From assembly GCA_016801885.1 (NCBI GenBank), contig CM028886.1, forward strand, positions 15,376,366 to 15,440,365: a DNA stretch of 64,000 nt, written 5' to 3'. Below are positions 61,462 to 64,000 of the stretch, piece by piece. The translations under genes and the position numbers were made by a program. Source of the DNA: Toxotes chatareus (lineage: Eukaryota; Chordata; Actinopteri; Toxotidae). Position 1 is the stretch's first letter, and the number at the start of each line of letters is the position of its first letter. The notes beneath the pieces were generated by a model that was not told the DNA's origin, ran no database searches, and saw nothing but the letters and a program-made list of their open reading frames with translations.

Positions 61462-64000
61462 AACACACTCACACATTACTTTATGGTTTTAAAGGCTACA
61501 CTGAAACCAGAGAAAGCCAAATATTCCAAATGATGTATAGTTTATTTAAGAAAATTGGACACGTTATTATTGCAGATGGTTCATCTAGGGCTGATACAAG
61601 AAGGCTCAACAAAAAAGAAACCAGTAGTTTTCTGTAAAATTAACAAACTAGATTCAATATGAAATATTGTCATGCACAGAGGGACTATGGAGCCAGCTAG
61701 TAAGTCATTTTAAAGAGAACAACACAAGGCGGCGGCGCCACTGAAGAAAATAAATTTTTATTCGAGTGAAAGTAAAATGTTTTCTCCTCAGCCTCATTGT
61801 GCTTAACTTCCTCTTTACTGAGGCAGCTGATTAAGACGATCATAAAAGCAGCAGGACAGAAAATCTGCAGATCACAGTTTTATGTGGTTCTCTAATATTA
61901 GAGTGTACGAAAAATATTCCATTAGGTCATTCAAACAGCTGCACTACTGGACAGCAGCACAGAGCCAACTGTGGGTTTATCATACGTTTTATTGTGCTGA
62001 CCAACCAGCCGTAATGTATCTAGCAAAATGTGCAATGTAATATGAATGTTGGCAAAGTATTGTGTTGGGAGAGTATTCAGATACTTTACCTGAGTAAAAG
62101 TAGCAACACAACAATGTAAAGATACTCAAATACAAGTGAAGTTACTGCATGGAAACTTATATTAAAAGTAAAAGTATTTATTCTAAAGATAAAATTGTCA
62201 CTGATATAACATATGACATTATTAGATGTTAATGCTGATGCATCAGTTCAGAGGTAGCATTTTGCTTTTGTAGTTAATTGAGGTGGGCCTGTTTTTTAAA
62301 CTACTTTCTGCATTAGGTGGTTTAGTCCAGTGGTTTTCAGCCAAGGGGGTCAGGCCTCTCCAAAGAGTCACAAGATAAATCTCAGGGGTCATGAACAACA
62401 CAAATTCATATTCATATTTTGGACTTTACTCGCATCTTTTCTTTTTATGGAATATTGGATCATTTGACCTCTTTGGGCCTTAAACAGTTATTAAATGAAA
62501 CCATGTGAAGTTTGAGGGAAAATGTCTTTTTGGTGGAACAGTTAATAACTCCTGGACATGTAGAGGAGTCAAAGTTAAGAAAAAAAAAAAAAAATCTGAA
62601 CCACTGCTTTGAAATTCTAAAATACATTTTATTTTTTAAGATGTGATGTAAAATCTTAATCTGAAAAGTAACTAGTAACTACAGCTGCCATGTAAATGAA
62701 GTTAACAGACAATATTTCCCTTTGAAATGTGGTGGAGTAATAGTATAAACCAGCATAAGCTAGAAATACTCACATACCTCAAAACTGTACTTAAATATAA
62801 TACTGGATTAAATGTACTTTGTTTCCTTCTGTTACTGGGATAATCAATAATGATAGCAGACCCCTTATAAACCCTCATGGAACTGTGTGACCACCAAAAA
62901 TGAGATGTGACTTTCACCTAAATGTGGATCTCTTTGCACTGTGTGTGTTTCTAGGTCTTCCAGGAGAGAAGGGAGAGAGGGGAAATACAGGGGTCGGGAC
63001 TCAGGGACCTCGAGGACCACCCGGACCTCCAGGTAAGATACAGACAAACACAGACACAGTCCTGAGAGCATTTGATTAGCACAACATTTGGAGTTGCAGC
63101 AGCTACTTTAAAATATAAGAATTTAACATTACTCAGCATTTTGTTTTTGGTGTTTTCAGTATGTGATCACAGTGGAGTTACTGTATGTGGGATGTTTTTC
63201 ATCGTGGTCTCTCTGAACAAAACCAAAACATGTTTCAAATATTTAAACAATAGAATTAAATAGCACAGGGATTTAATCTGTTTTGGATTTACTTTGCTCT
63301 TTGTTGATTCTCTGTCTGAGAAAAGCAAGCAGACATTTTGGACCATGAATATAATTCTCTGTATTGATTTCCTTGTGCGCTGTGCGGAGTTTGAGGTTTG
63401 TGGTATGAAAATAATGTCAGTGCTGGGATTTTCTGTTTACTGTTGTGCAATCAATACTCACAGAACAAGCTGACAAAACTCCCTAGAAACTTTCCTTTGA
63501 TCAGATAACTGTTTAAAAAGAAATCCACAAACTTCAGTGTATAAGAAAGGAAATGTGTTGTGAGAGAAAGGTATGGGGAAGAGCTGTCTGTCTCTGTCTG
63601 CCATGCTTTTCTGGAATATTTGTGGGATGATAATTTTAGTGCTTGGCAAATGAAACTTCCCTCAAAATACTGATTTCATATTTCTGCTGACTGCTGAAGA
63701 GAGTCGTGATGCAGTTTCTCCTGTGTAAACAGAAAACAGAAGCCTCTGGCTAAATTTCAGAAGAGCTGTTATTCCTGCGCCTGTCCTCAGGACATTCACT
63801 ATCATCCCCCTTATCCAGAAATGACAAGCAAGCGTTTGCTGCCCTCTAATATTTTATGTCATGTTGTTACAGCAGTGGAGAGGATGATTTTTGAAGAGAT
63901 TGAAGAGGTGATAGCACAGTGACAGAATGTACCCGGGATAGCACATTCTCTGTTTTTCCTCCCTTCTCTCTATCTTCCTTTATGCGTTCTCACCAGGCGT
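811..64000 (+). CDS. col14a1: Collagen alpha-1(XIV) chain, FACIT collagen, partial (25 spliced coding exons, both ends missing)
   Basis: The exons join in frame at 811-927, 4723-4869, 6918-6992, 10270-10409, 13069-13192, 19471-19614, 19960-20124, 20375-20413, 20559-20697, 22919-23061, 24343-24452, 31210-31368, 33696-33773, 34298-34384, 39736-39789, 42169-42264, 42931-42984, 48577-48630, 53790-53843, 53997-54068, 57130-57165, 59143-59209, 59363-59554, 62955-63032 and 63997 onward. About 809 residues are encoded: FN3, Pro/Thr linker, VWA, TSPN/laminin-G-like, COL2, NC2 and the start of COL1. This order, plus motifs such as DGSWSIGDDNF, GGNTKTG and RQVCEQLIQS, matches collagen XIV more closely than collagen XII or XX, judged from memory and not by search. 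Collagen XIV is a secreted homotrimer that decorates fibrillar collagen and modulates fibril assembly in tendon, skin and other connective tissue. All introns are GT-AG and no frameshift or premature stop was seen. The a/b paralogue is unresolved. Confidence 0.93.
928..4722 (+). other. col14a1: Intron (3795 bp) inside the last FN3 domain
   Basis: The intron is AT-rich and without coding signal. It holds AAAAC repeats (about 1176-1203), an AT-rich block (3905-3990 and 4261-4310), a possible SINE remnant (4395-4515) and a TTTTG repeat (4694-4711) beside the acceptor. Confidence 0.8.
4395..4515 (+). repeat. Possible SINE/LINE 3' remnant
   Basis: The stretch cccttgagcaaggcacttt followed by actactcc resembles the conserved part of common fish SINE and LINE tails. 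It is highly diverged and could be part of a different family. Confidence 0.35.
4723..4869 (+). CDS. col14a1: col14a1 exon: second half of last fibronectin III domain
   Basis: This 147-bp exon is phase 1 to phase 1, with acceptor ttacttgcag and donor gtaagt. It encodes the C-terminal FN3 strands, including the characteristic DLTPSSQYQISI segment (the L-P-x-x-x-Y motif of the E-F loop and F strand) and ends GPSVSITDMT. A Cys lies just before the DLTP segment. The domain sits between upstream FN3 repeats (outside the window) and the Pro/Thr linker. Confidence 0.9.
5548..6010 (+). repeat. Dispersed fish repeat, copy 1
   Basis: This is a degenerate copy of a repeat family rich in forms of aagtaaaagtac and gtacttgaaaatgtactt, recognised from memory as very common in percomorph genomes. 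It shares segments with 62063-62830 in the same orientation, for example the stretches around tttaatgttgtagctgg, atgtaaaatct...agtaact and tagtggaatgg...tagcataaact. It has no coding capacity. It is probably a non-autonomous DNA element; the class is uncertain. Confidence 0.6.
6781..6917 (+). repeat. Two TG-rich tracts leading into a splice acceptor
   Basis: TG tracts occur at 6781-6811 and 6883-6912; the second ends in tgtccag before the linker exon. Confidence 0.85.
6918..6992 (+). CDS. col14a1: col14a1 exon: proline/threonine-rich linker
   Basis: This 75-bp exon is phase 1 to phase 1. Its acceptor follows a long TG tract (6883-6912) and ends tgtccag; the donor is gtgagc. The peptide is almost only Pro, Thr, Glu and Gln and ends IPPAKE, so it is probably an extended, O-glycosylated spacer between the FN3 array and the VWA domain. 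The same kind of linker precedes the second VWA domain of collagen XIV. No fold is expected. Confidence 0.87.
8098..8310 (+). repeat. Purine-rich low-complexity block
   Basis: About 210 bases dominated by A and G, with gaaag/gacag units. Open frames across it on both strands are artefacts of composition. Confidence 0.7.
8327..8351. repeat. Perfect 11-bp hairpin with 3-base loop
   Basis: ccatctctact, aaa, agtagagatgg. It sits at the end of a purine-rich block. There is no T run after it, and a terminator role is not expected in a vertebrate intron. Confidence 0.75.
9335..9363 (+). promoter_or_regulatory. Candidate nuclear receptor cluster: DR1 overlapping a perfect palindromic ERE
   Basis: TGGTCA a AGGTCA a AGGTCA atg TGACCT runs without interruption. 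AGGTCA-A-AGGTCA at 9342-9354 is a perfect DR1, the type bound by PPAR/RXR, HNF4 and COUP-TF. AGGTCA-ATG-TGACCT at 9349-9363 satisfies the estrogen response element consensus GGTCAnnnTGACC. The site lies in an intronic repeat. Function is not shown by sequence alone. Confidence 0.4.
9476..9488 (+). promoter_or_regulatory. Second perfect DR1 in the same repeat
   Basis: AGGTCA-A-AGGTCA is present 122 bases downstream of the first cluster. It is candidate only, as the motif is part of the repeat family sequence. Confidence 0.3.
10270..10409 (+). CDS. col14a1: col14a1 exon: VWA domain, strand A and MIDAS DxSxS
   Basis: This 140-bp exon enters in phase 1 and leaves in phase 0, with acceptor tctgtctag and donor gtcagt. 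The peptide starts VCKEAKADLAFLVDGSWSIG. It carries the MIDAS metal-ion motif Asp-x-Ser-x-Ser, with Asp at 10308-10310 and the serines at 10314-10316 and 10320-10322. Helix 1 follows, then IGPDGTQ. VWA domains of FACIT collagens bind matrix partners, and the intact MIDAS suggests a metal site is kept. Confidence 0.95.
10410..13068 (+). other. col14a1: Intron (2659 bp) inside the VWA domain
   Basis: No element was recognised apart from a short CA tract (11995-12008) and the GTCT repeat leading into the acceptor (13031-13050). Short open frames here have no splice-compatible context. Confidence 0.75.
13031..13050 (+). repeat. (GTCT)5 tetranucleotide repeat beside a splice acceptor
   Basis: Five units are present, followed by gtctccatctgtctccag and the exon at 13069. 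Confidence 0.85.
13069..13192 (+). CDS. col14a1: col14a1 exon: VWA domain, central strands and MIDAS Thr loop
   Basis: This 124-bp exon runs from phase 0 to phase 1. The acceptor lies in a GTCT tetranucleotide repeat ending gtctccag, and the donor is gtcaga. The peptide begins VAIAQFSDDARTEFQL and ends in the GGNTKTG loop, which supplies the MIDAS threonine. It joins the DGTQ end of the previous exon without a gap. Confidence 0.95.
13404..13569. repeat. Imperfect inverted repeat, 36-bp arms
   Basis: The left arm 13404-13439 starts gtctcaccac and contains ggtccattagtagctg. The right arm 13534-13569, reversed, is the same with two mismatches. The spacer is 94 bases. Outside the arms there is no further match, and no target duplication was recognised. 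It may be a MITE core or a hairpin. Confidence 0.7.
13988..14260 (+). repeat. Pyrimidine-rich low-complexity block
   Basis: Dominated by tcctct and cttctt units. The antisense open frame rich in Glu/Lys/Arg across it is compositional. Confidence 0.7.
16070..16680 (-). mobile_element. LINE (L1-like) 3' fragment, antisense to the gene
   Basis: On the minus strand 16622-16563 reads PIWNNN...GGKPWEDKGISAL, matching the conserved W-N-N-P ... W...G-I stretch downstream of the reverse transcriptase of teleost L1-like elements. A stop follows, then further similar sequence (KISVGQTLNLVFKNL) in the same direction. The minus-strand 3' end near 16072-16091 is caataaaa plus an A run, like a retroposed poly(A) tail. 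It is 5' truncated and carries stops, so it is inactive. The family name is uncertain. Confidence 0.55.
19471..19614 (+). CDS. col14a1: col14a1 exon: VWA domain, central beta strand with MIDAS Asp
   Basis: This 144-bp exon is phase 1 to phase 1, with acceptor cctacatcag and donor gtgaga. The peptide reads RAIKHVKESIFTPEAGARRG and then PKVLVVLTDGRSQDD. The Asp of LTDG is the second acidic MIDAS ligand. The ending SKEMQMEG leads into the next strand. A long 6.3-kb intron precedes it. Confidence 0.95.
19615..19959 (+). other. col14a1: Intron (345 bp) inside the VWA domain
   Basis: A short intron with nothing recognised beyond its splice sites. Confidence 0.8.
19960..20124 (+). CDS. col14a1: col14a1 exon: VWA domain, C-terminal part
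   Basis: This 165-bp exon is phase 1 to phase 1, with acceptor gttctcag and donor gtgagt. It encodes YIIFAIGFADADYGELVNIA, then the RHVFFVDDLDAVKKIEEQL segment, and ends with the closing helix containing ITFVCEAATA. The Cys here probably pairs with the Cys of VCKEAKAD at the start of the domain, as in other collagen VWA domains (inference). Confidence 0.95.
20375..20413 (+). CDS. col14a1: col14a1 micro-exon between VWA and TSPN domains
   Basis: This 39-bp exon has only 13 codons, phase 1 to phase 1, with acceptor gtctttcag and donor gtaaga. The peptide is TCPSVLMSGNTLAG with split end codons. It links the last VWA helix to the TSPN domain. Its reality is supported by the exact phase fit on both sides and by an equivalent short Cys-Pro segment in collagen XIV at this point. 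It would be missed by length-based exon finders. Confidence 0.9.
20559..20697 (+). CDS. col14a1: col14a1 exon: start of TSPN/laminin-G-like domain
   Basis: This 139-bp exon runs from phase 1 to phase 2, with acceptor tcttgcag and donor gtgagt. The peptide begins FRMMEKFGLVEKEYSII and includes GSFNSFPCYRLH followed by ALVSQPTK, the usual N-terminal region of the thrombospondin-N-like domain of FACIT collagens. A tga immediately after the splice point confirms that translation must leave the exon here. Confidence 0.94.
20698..22918 (+). other. col14a1: Intron (2221 bp) inside the TSPN domain
   Basis: The sequence is AT-rich with no recognised element except the TG tract at 22864-22887, shortly before the acceptor. 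Confidence 0.75.
22864..22887 (+). repeat. (TG)12 microsatellite near a splice acceptor
   Basis: Uninterrupted TG repeat ending 31 bases before the exon at 22919. Confidence 0.9.
22919..23061 (+). CDS. col14a1: col14a1 exon: TSPN domain, second segment
   Basis: This 143-bp exon runs from phase 2 to phase 1. The acceptor tgtaccag lies 31 bases after a (TG)12 tract, and the donor is gtgagt. The peptide is YLHPEGLPSDYTISMMLRLL, then EPFALWEILNRDNKPLVGLIL. The LPxDYT and FALWE motifs are hallmarks of the TSPN fold. Confidence 0.95.
23062..24342 (+). other. col14a1: Intron (1281 bp) inside the TSPN domain
   Basis: No repeat, RNA gene or coding segment was recognised. Confidence 0.7.
24343..24452 (+). 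CDS. col14a1: col14a1 exon: TSPN domain, third segment
   Basis: This 110-bp exon runs from phase 1 to phase 0, with acceptor ttcccctgacag and donor gttagt. The peptide contains SGKTLTFFNYDYKGDFQTVT and FEGTEIKKIFHGSFHK. It joins LHVTIS of the next exon across the longest intron of the window (6757 bp). Confidence 0.95.
26745..26770 (+). repeat. CA microsatellite next to a purine-rich block
   Basis: CA run followed by gag-rich sequence to about 26900; no gene association. Confidence 0.85.
30101..30126 (+). repeat. TG microsatellite
   Basis: TG run in mid-intron. Confidence 0.85.
30492..30892. mobile_element. PIF/Harbinger-like MITE with TTA target duplications
   Basis: Two arms at 30501-30521 and 30838-30858 are perfect 21-bp inverse complements (aggtgatccaatcacaagtgg on the left). 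The outer ends are GGCC flanked by TTA on both sides (30489-30491 and 30893-30895). TTA duplications and a ggccctgttcacacc-type end point to PIF/Harbinger. The left terminus has lost about 25 bases relative to the right one. No transposase is present. Confidence 0.65.
31210..31368 (+). CDS. col14a1: col14a1 exon: TSPN domain, fourth segment
   Basis: This 159-bp exon is phase 0 on both sides, with acceptor cccatacag and donor gtcagt. The peptide starts LHVTISKTSVKVVLDC and contains GEKSVSAAGNITTDGVEILG. An N-x-T glycosylation sequon (Asn-Ile-Thr) is present. The Cys of VLDC is a conserved TSPN half-cystine. Confidence 0.95.
31369..33695 (+). other. col14a1: Intron (2327 bp) inside the TSPN domain
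   Basis: This intron has an A-run/T-run junction (about 31940-31957) and a 9-bp inverted repeat ggtgtctgg/ccagacacc (33247-33282). It ends in a TG repeat that abuts the acceptor. Nothing else was recognised. Confidence 0.75.
33664..33690 (+). repeat. (TG)13 microsatellite abutting a splice acceptor
   Basis: The TG run is followed only by t and tacag before the exon at 33696, so it occupies the polypyrimidine tract position. Confidence 0.9.
33696..33773 (+). CDS. col14a1: col14a1 exon: end of TSPN domain, Cys-rich
   Basis: This 78-bp phase 0 exon encodes FQLQMFDIICSTSWASRDKC and ends CELPAL. Three cysteines occur, including the CC pair. The acceptor is unusual: a (TG)13 repeat runs up to tttacag with only a few pyrimidines between. 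The donor is gtaaga. Confidence 0.94.
33829..33852 (+). repeat. (CA)12 microsatellite near a splice donor
   Basis: CA run 55 bases after the exon ending at 33773. It is complementary to the TG run at the other end of the same intron. Confidence 0.9.
34257..34290 (+). repeat. (TG)17 microsatellite abutting a splice acceptor
   Basis: The TG run is followed by tcttcag and the exon at 34298. Confidence 0.9.
34298..34384 (+). CDS. col14a1: col14a1 exon: NC3/COL2 junction
   Basis: This 87-bp phase 0 exon encodes RVEEQCPPMPHACTCS, a Cys-rich stretch with a C-T-C pair, then QDSK and the first three Gly-X-Y triplets of COL2 (GPPGPSGPP). The acceptor is tcttcag directly after a (TG)17 repeat, and the donor is gtaaga. 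This is where the trimer passes from the globular N-terminal region to the triple helix. Confidence 0.94.
35276..36125 (+). repeat. Two pyrimidine-rich blocks
   Basis: Blocks at 35276-35420 and 35884-36125, mainly ctctttc and tctctg units, separated by ordinary sequence. Confidence 0.65.
36921..37005. repeat. Nested hairpins, 85 nt
   Basis: The outer arms 36921-36938 and 36990-37005 pair over 16 bp with a CC bulge on the left side (attgattgcc-cc-gactga with tcagtcggcaatcaat). Inside, tctgtgcc (36946-36953) pairs with ggcacaga (36963-36970) around a 9-base loop. The element type is unknown. Confidence 0.6.
37790..38827 (+). mobile_element. Tc1/mariner-like DNA transposon remnant, internally deleted
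   Basis: The ends are inverted copies of each other: the left reads ccgatcagccatgacattg and the right, reversed, reads ctgatcagccacaacattaa. Between them lies decayed transposase sequence in sense orientation. Readable patches in shifting frames include LPGEELASGCTMGRRQ and GRGSVVLWAKFC, as in teleost Tc1 transposases. The element is about 1.04 kb, shorter than the roughly 1.4-1.6 kb I expect for a full copy, and jumps between segments that are not adjacent in the family, so internal deletions are likely. Frameshifts and stops make it non-autonomous. Confidence 0.85.
39523..39576 (+). repeat. (AT)n followed by a T run
   Basis: About 13 AT units pass directly into a run of about 29 T. It could be the poly(A) tail of a lost antisense retroelement or simple slippage; no element body was recognised beside it. 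Confidence 0.85.
39736..39789 (+). CDS. col14a1: col14a1 exon: COL2 triple helix, 54 bp, contains RGD
   Basis: This exon is six Gly-X-Y triplets in exactly 54 bp, phase 0: GGPGIRGTRGDRGEPGVT. The acceptor is tttcag and the donor gttagt. It contains an Arg-Gly-Asp at 39760-39768, although RGD inside a triple helix is usually cryptic. Confidence 0.94.
39790..42168 (+). other. col14a1: Intron (2379 bp) inside COL2
   Basis: No element was recognised. Two antisense open frames (41496-41768 and 41877-42152) have no family signature and are treated as chance. Confidence 0.7.
42169..42264 (+). CDS. col14a1: col14a1 exon: COL2 triple helix with GLSIQG interruption
   Basis: This 96-bp phase 0 exon starts GPQGPVGEIGPP. 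The 32 residues hold a run of Gly-Pro-Pro triplets and then GPSGLSIQGPP, where the Gly-X-Y repeat is broken by two extra residues. The same interruption occurs in the collagen XIV sequence I remember, so it is probably a conserved kink and not an error. The acceptor is attcacag and the donor gtaaga. Confidence 0.95.
42265..42930 (+). other. col14a1: Intron (666 bp) inside COL2
   Basis: Nothing was recognised beyond splice sites. Confidence 0.75.
42931..42984 (+). CDS. col14a1: col14a1 exon: COL2 triple helix, 54 bp
   Basis: Six perfect triplets are present, GAAGEKGDRGEIGPAGQM, phase 0, with acceptor tgttttacag and donor gtaaga. The charged GEKGDRGE stretch is typical of FACIT COL2 and should stabilise the trimer through ion pairs. 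Confidence 0.95.
43311..43339. repeat. Perfect 11-bp hairpin with 7-base loop
   Basis: aacttgttgcc, ctataaa, ggcaacaagtt. It lies in the middle of an intron and no associated element was found. Confidence 0.7.
45225..45249 (+). repeat. (AAAT)6 microsatellite
   Basis: Tandem aaat/ataa units in mid-intron. Confidence 0.85.
46302..46320 (+). repeat. TG microsatellite
   Basis: TG run in mid-intron. Confidence 0.85.
46469..46496 (+). repeat. CT microsatellite
   Basis: (CT)13 or so in mid-intron, ending tttctcactgcag. That resembles an acceptor, but no exon follows it. Confidence 0.85.
46815..46838 (+). repeat. (TG)12 microsatellite
   Basis: TG run in mid-intron. Confidence 0.9.
47112..47330. 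repeat. Fold-back (inverted) repeat of a common fish family
   Basis: The left half begins acattttgggaaattcactg and the right half, reversed, begins cattttttgggaaatatgctt (one T of slack). Both continue with related sequence through agaagatcaat / gaggatcgat and ctgtccgttaa / ccgtctgttaa. The family sequence around gaagctacagccaggagg is familiar from percomorph genomes. It may be two head-to-head fragments or a MITE. Confidence 0.6.
48577..48630 (+). CDS. col14a1: col14a1 exon: COL2 triple helix, 54 bp
   Basis: Six perfect triplets are present, GVPGSPGSPGRDGPPGAR, phase 0, with acceptor ttgtttag and donor gtaaga. A 5.6-kb intron precedes and a 5.2-kb intron follows. Confidence 0.95.
48631..53789 (+). 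other. col14a1: Intron (5159 bp) inside COL2
   Basis: The sequence is AT-rich with homopolymer runs. A pair of similar segments lies about 240 bases apart (from 52349 and 52589). No mobile element was recognised. Confidence 0.7.
53790..53843 (+). CDS. col14a1: col14a1 exon: COL2 triple helix, 54 bp
   Basis: Six perfect triplets are present, GLPGNNGPQGRQGPPGPV, phase 0, with acceptor gctctttcag and donor gtaagt. The next exon is only 153 bases away. Confidence 0.95.
53997..54068 (+). CDS. col14a1: col14a1 exon: COL2 triple helix, 72 bp
   Basis: Eight perfect triplets are present in phase 0, beginning GAPGAPGAPGPGGPAG and ending GEQGLP. The acceptor cattctctcag follows a long pyrimidine tract, and the donor is gtgagt. 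Confidence 0.95.
54069..57129 (+). other. col14a1: Intron (3061 bp) inside COL2
   Basis: Only a short CA stretch with an A run (about 55040-55078) and CA-rich sequence at 56630-56645 were seen. No element or RNA gene was recognised. Confidence 0.7.
57130..57165 (+). CDS. col14a1: col14a1 exon: end of COL2, 36 bp
   Basis: Only 12 codons are present, GPAGTKGDRGER, phase 0, with acceptor atgttccag and donor gtaagt. The Lys-Gly-Asp-Arg-Gly-Glu ending matches the C-terminal end of COL2 in collagen XIV. It joins GDVQSQ of the NC2 exon. Confidence 0.94.
57166..59142 (+). other. col14a1: Intron (1977 bp) between COL2 and NC2
   Basis: This intron holds a short GAT repeat (about 57881-57898) and a 9-bp hairpin around 58480-58500. 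Nothing else was recognised. Confidence 0.7.
59143..59209 (+). CDS. col14a1: col14a1 exon: NC2 hinge, first part
   Basis: This 67-bp exon runs from phase 0 to phase 1. The peptide GDVQSQAAVRAIARQVCEQL ends in IQ. It is a short amphipathic helix with one Cys, likely the trimerisation hinge between COL2 and COL1; the Cys may form an inter-chain disulfide (known for FACITs, inferred here). The acceptor is tgttcctaag and the donor gtgagt. Confidence 0.95.
59363..59554 (+). CDS. col14a1: col14a1 exon: NC2 second part fused to start of COL1
   Basis: This 192-bp exon is phase 1 to phase 1, with acceptor ctaccacttag and donor gtgaga. It encodes SHLSRYNSILNQIP and the rest of NC2, then COL1 triplets starting GPPGEPGRRGPP and ending GQNGRPGER. 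The last motif, GRPGER, resembles the integrin-binding GROGER sequence. An internal CAG|gtagga at 59455/59456 is also in phase 1 and could act as an alternative donor. Confidence 0.94.
60016..60172 (-). mobile_element. tRNA-derived SINE-like element, antisense
   Basis: Read on the minus strand it has a decayed tRNA-like head with a B-box-like ggtttgagtctg. A body of ctgcatatcattctccatctc type follows, then a tail ending aataaaggcataaaa. This arrangement matches a SINE-like repeat I recognise as common in percomorph fish. It is diverged and presumably silent. Confidence 0.55.
61429..61475 (+). repeat. CA-rich microsatellite with AAAC interruptions
   Basis: CA runs interrupted by caaaca units in the COL1 intron. 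Confidence 0.9.
62063..62830 (+). repeat. Dispersed fish repeat, copy 2, interrupted by a MITE
   Basis: This is the same family as 5548-6010 and in the same orientation. The left part is 62063-62327 (agtattcagatactttacctg and onward) and the right part is 62607-62830 (atgtaaaatcttaatctg and onward). The family sequence resumes after the MITE at 62328-62606, which dates the MITE as the younger insertion. Confidence 0.65.
62328..62606. mobile_element. hAT-like MITE nested in a repeat
   Basis: The 279-bp element starts cagtggttttcag and ends ctgaaccactg, which are near-perfect inverted termini of the CAGTGG...CCACTG type seen in hAT elements. The interior matches a common fish repeat (ggtcaggcctctccaaagagtc and onward). 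An 8-bp target duplication is not evident, so class assignment is provisional. Confidence 0.65.
62955..63032 (+). CDS. col14a1: col14a1 exon: COL1 triple helix with GVGTQG interruption
   Basis: This 78-bp exon is phase 1 to phase 1, with acceptor gtttctag and donor gtaaga. The peptide is GLPGEKGERGNTGVGTQG, then PRGPPGPPG. The Gly-X-Y frame breaks at GVGTQ, as in the collagen XIV sequence I remember. Confidence 0.94.
63033..63996 (+). other. col14a1: Intron (964 bp) inside COL1
   Basis: Nothing was recognised beyond the donor gtaaga and the probable acceptor ctcaccag at the window end. Confidence 0.65.
63997..64000 (+). CDS. col14a1: col14a1 next COL1 exon, only first four bases in window
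   Basis: The window ends cgttctcaccag followed by gcgt. After the g left over from the previous exon, gc completes a Gly codon, as a phase 1 collagen exon requires. A pyrimidine-rich stretch precedes it. The exon body lies beyond the window. Confidence 0.6.

Larger units (their letters stand above)
59555..62954 (+). other. col14a1: Intron (3400 bp) inside COL1
   Basis: This intron holds a T-run (59928-59957), an antisense SINE-like element (60016-60172), a CA repeat (61429-61475) and a dispersed repeat with a nested MITE (62063-62830). Confidence 0.8.

Noticed and set aside
1..64000. A previously undescribed multi-gene system, CRISPR array, operon or phage-like region
   Set aside because: Everything coding is one vertebrate collagen gene; there are no spaced direct-repeat arrays or compact gene clusters.

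Overview
The window is a stretch of a teleost fish genome, most likely a percomorph. It holds one gene, the 3' two-fifths or so of a FACIT collagen on the + strand that I identify as col14a1 (collagen XIV alpha 1 chain). The evidence is a set of 24 complete coding exons plus the first four bases of a 25th, all with GT/AG borders and compatible phases. They encode about 809 residues in the collagen XIV domain order. The organism call rests on multi-kb AT-rich introns, abundant CA/TG microsatellites, and dispersed repeats I recognise as typical of ray-finned fish. I cannot tell which col14a1 co-orthologue (a or b) this is.

Layout: bases 1-810 are the end of an upstream intron. Two exons (811-927, 4723-4869) encode the last fibronectin type III domain. 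One exon (6918-6992) encodes a Pro/Thr linker. Exons from 10270 to 20124 encode a von Willebrand A domain with its metal-binding motif intact. Exons from 20375 to 33773 encode the TSPN/laminin-G-like domain. Exons from 34298 to 57165 encode a Cys-rich junction and the COL2 triple helix, mostly as 54-bp or other 9-bp-multiple exons in phase 0. Exons at 59143 and 59363 encode the NC2 hinge, and the second of these runs into the COL1 triple helix, which continues at 62955 and past the window edge at 63997. No start codon, stop codon, promoter or polyadenylation site of the gene is present. The rest of COL1, NC1 and the 3' UTR lie downstream, and the N-terminal FN3/VWA region lies upstream.

The introns make up about 96 percent of the window and carry no second gene that I can support. 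They hold an internally deleted Tc1-like transposon (37790-38827), a 3' LINE/L1-like fragment in antisense (about 16070-16680), a PIF/Harbinger-like MITE with TTA duplications (30492-30892), two copies of a fish repeat family (5548-6010 and 62063-62830), and a hAT-like MITE nested inside the second copy (62328-62606). They also hold an antisense tRNA-derived SINE-like element (60016-60172), a fold-back repeat (47112-47330) and a repeat rich in nuclear-receptor half-sites (about 9185-9575). Several microsatellites form part of the 3' splice sites.

I found no previously undescribed multi-gene system. The observations most worth checking are a repeat-borne perfect ERE overlapping a DR1, a phase-preserving internal donor that would remove an integrin-type GRPGER motif from COL1, TG/CT/GTCT repeats placed directly at splice acceptors, and a nested-hairpin sequence at 36921-37005.
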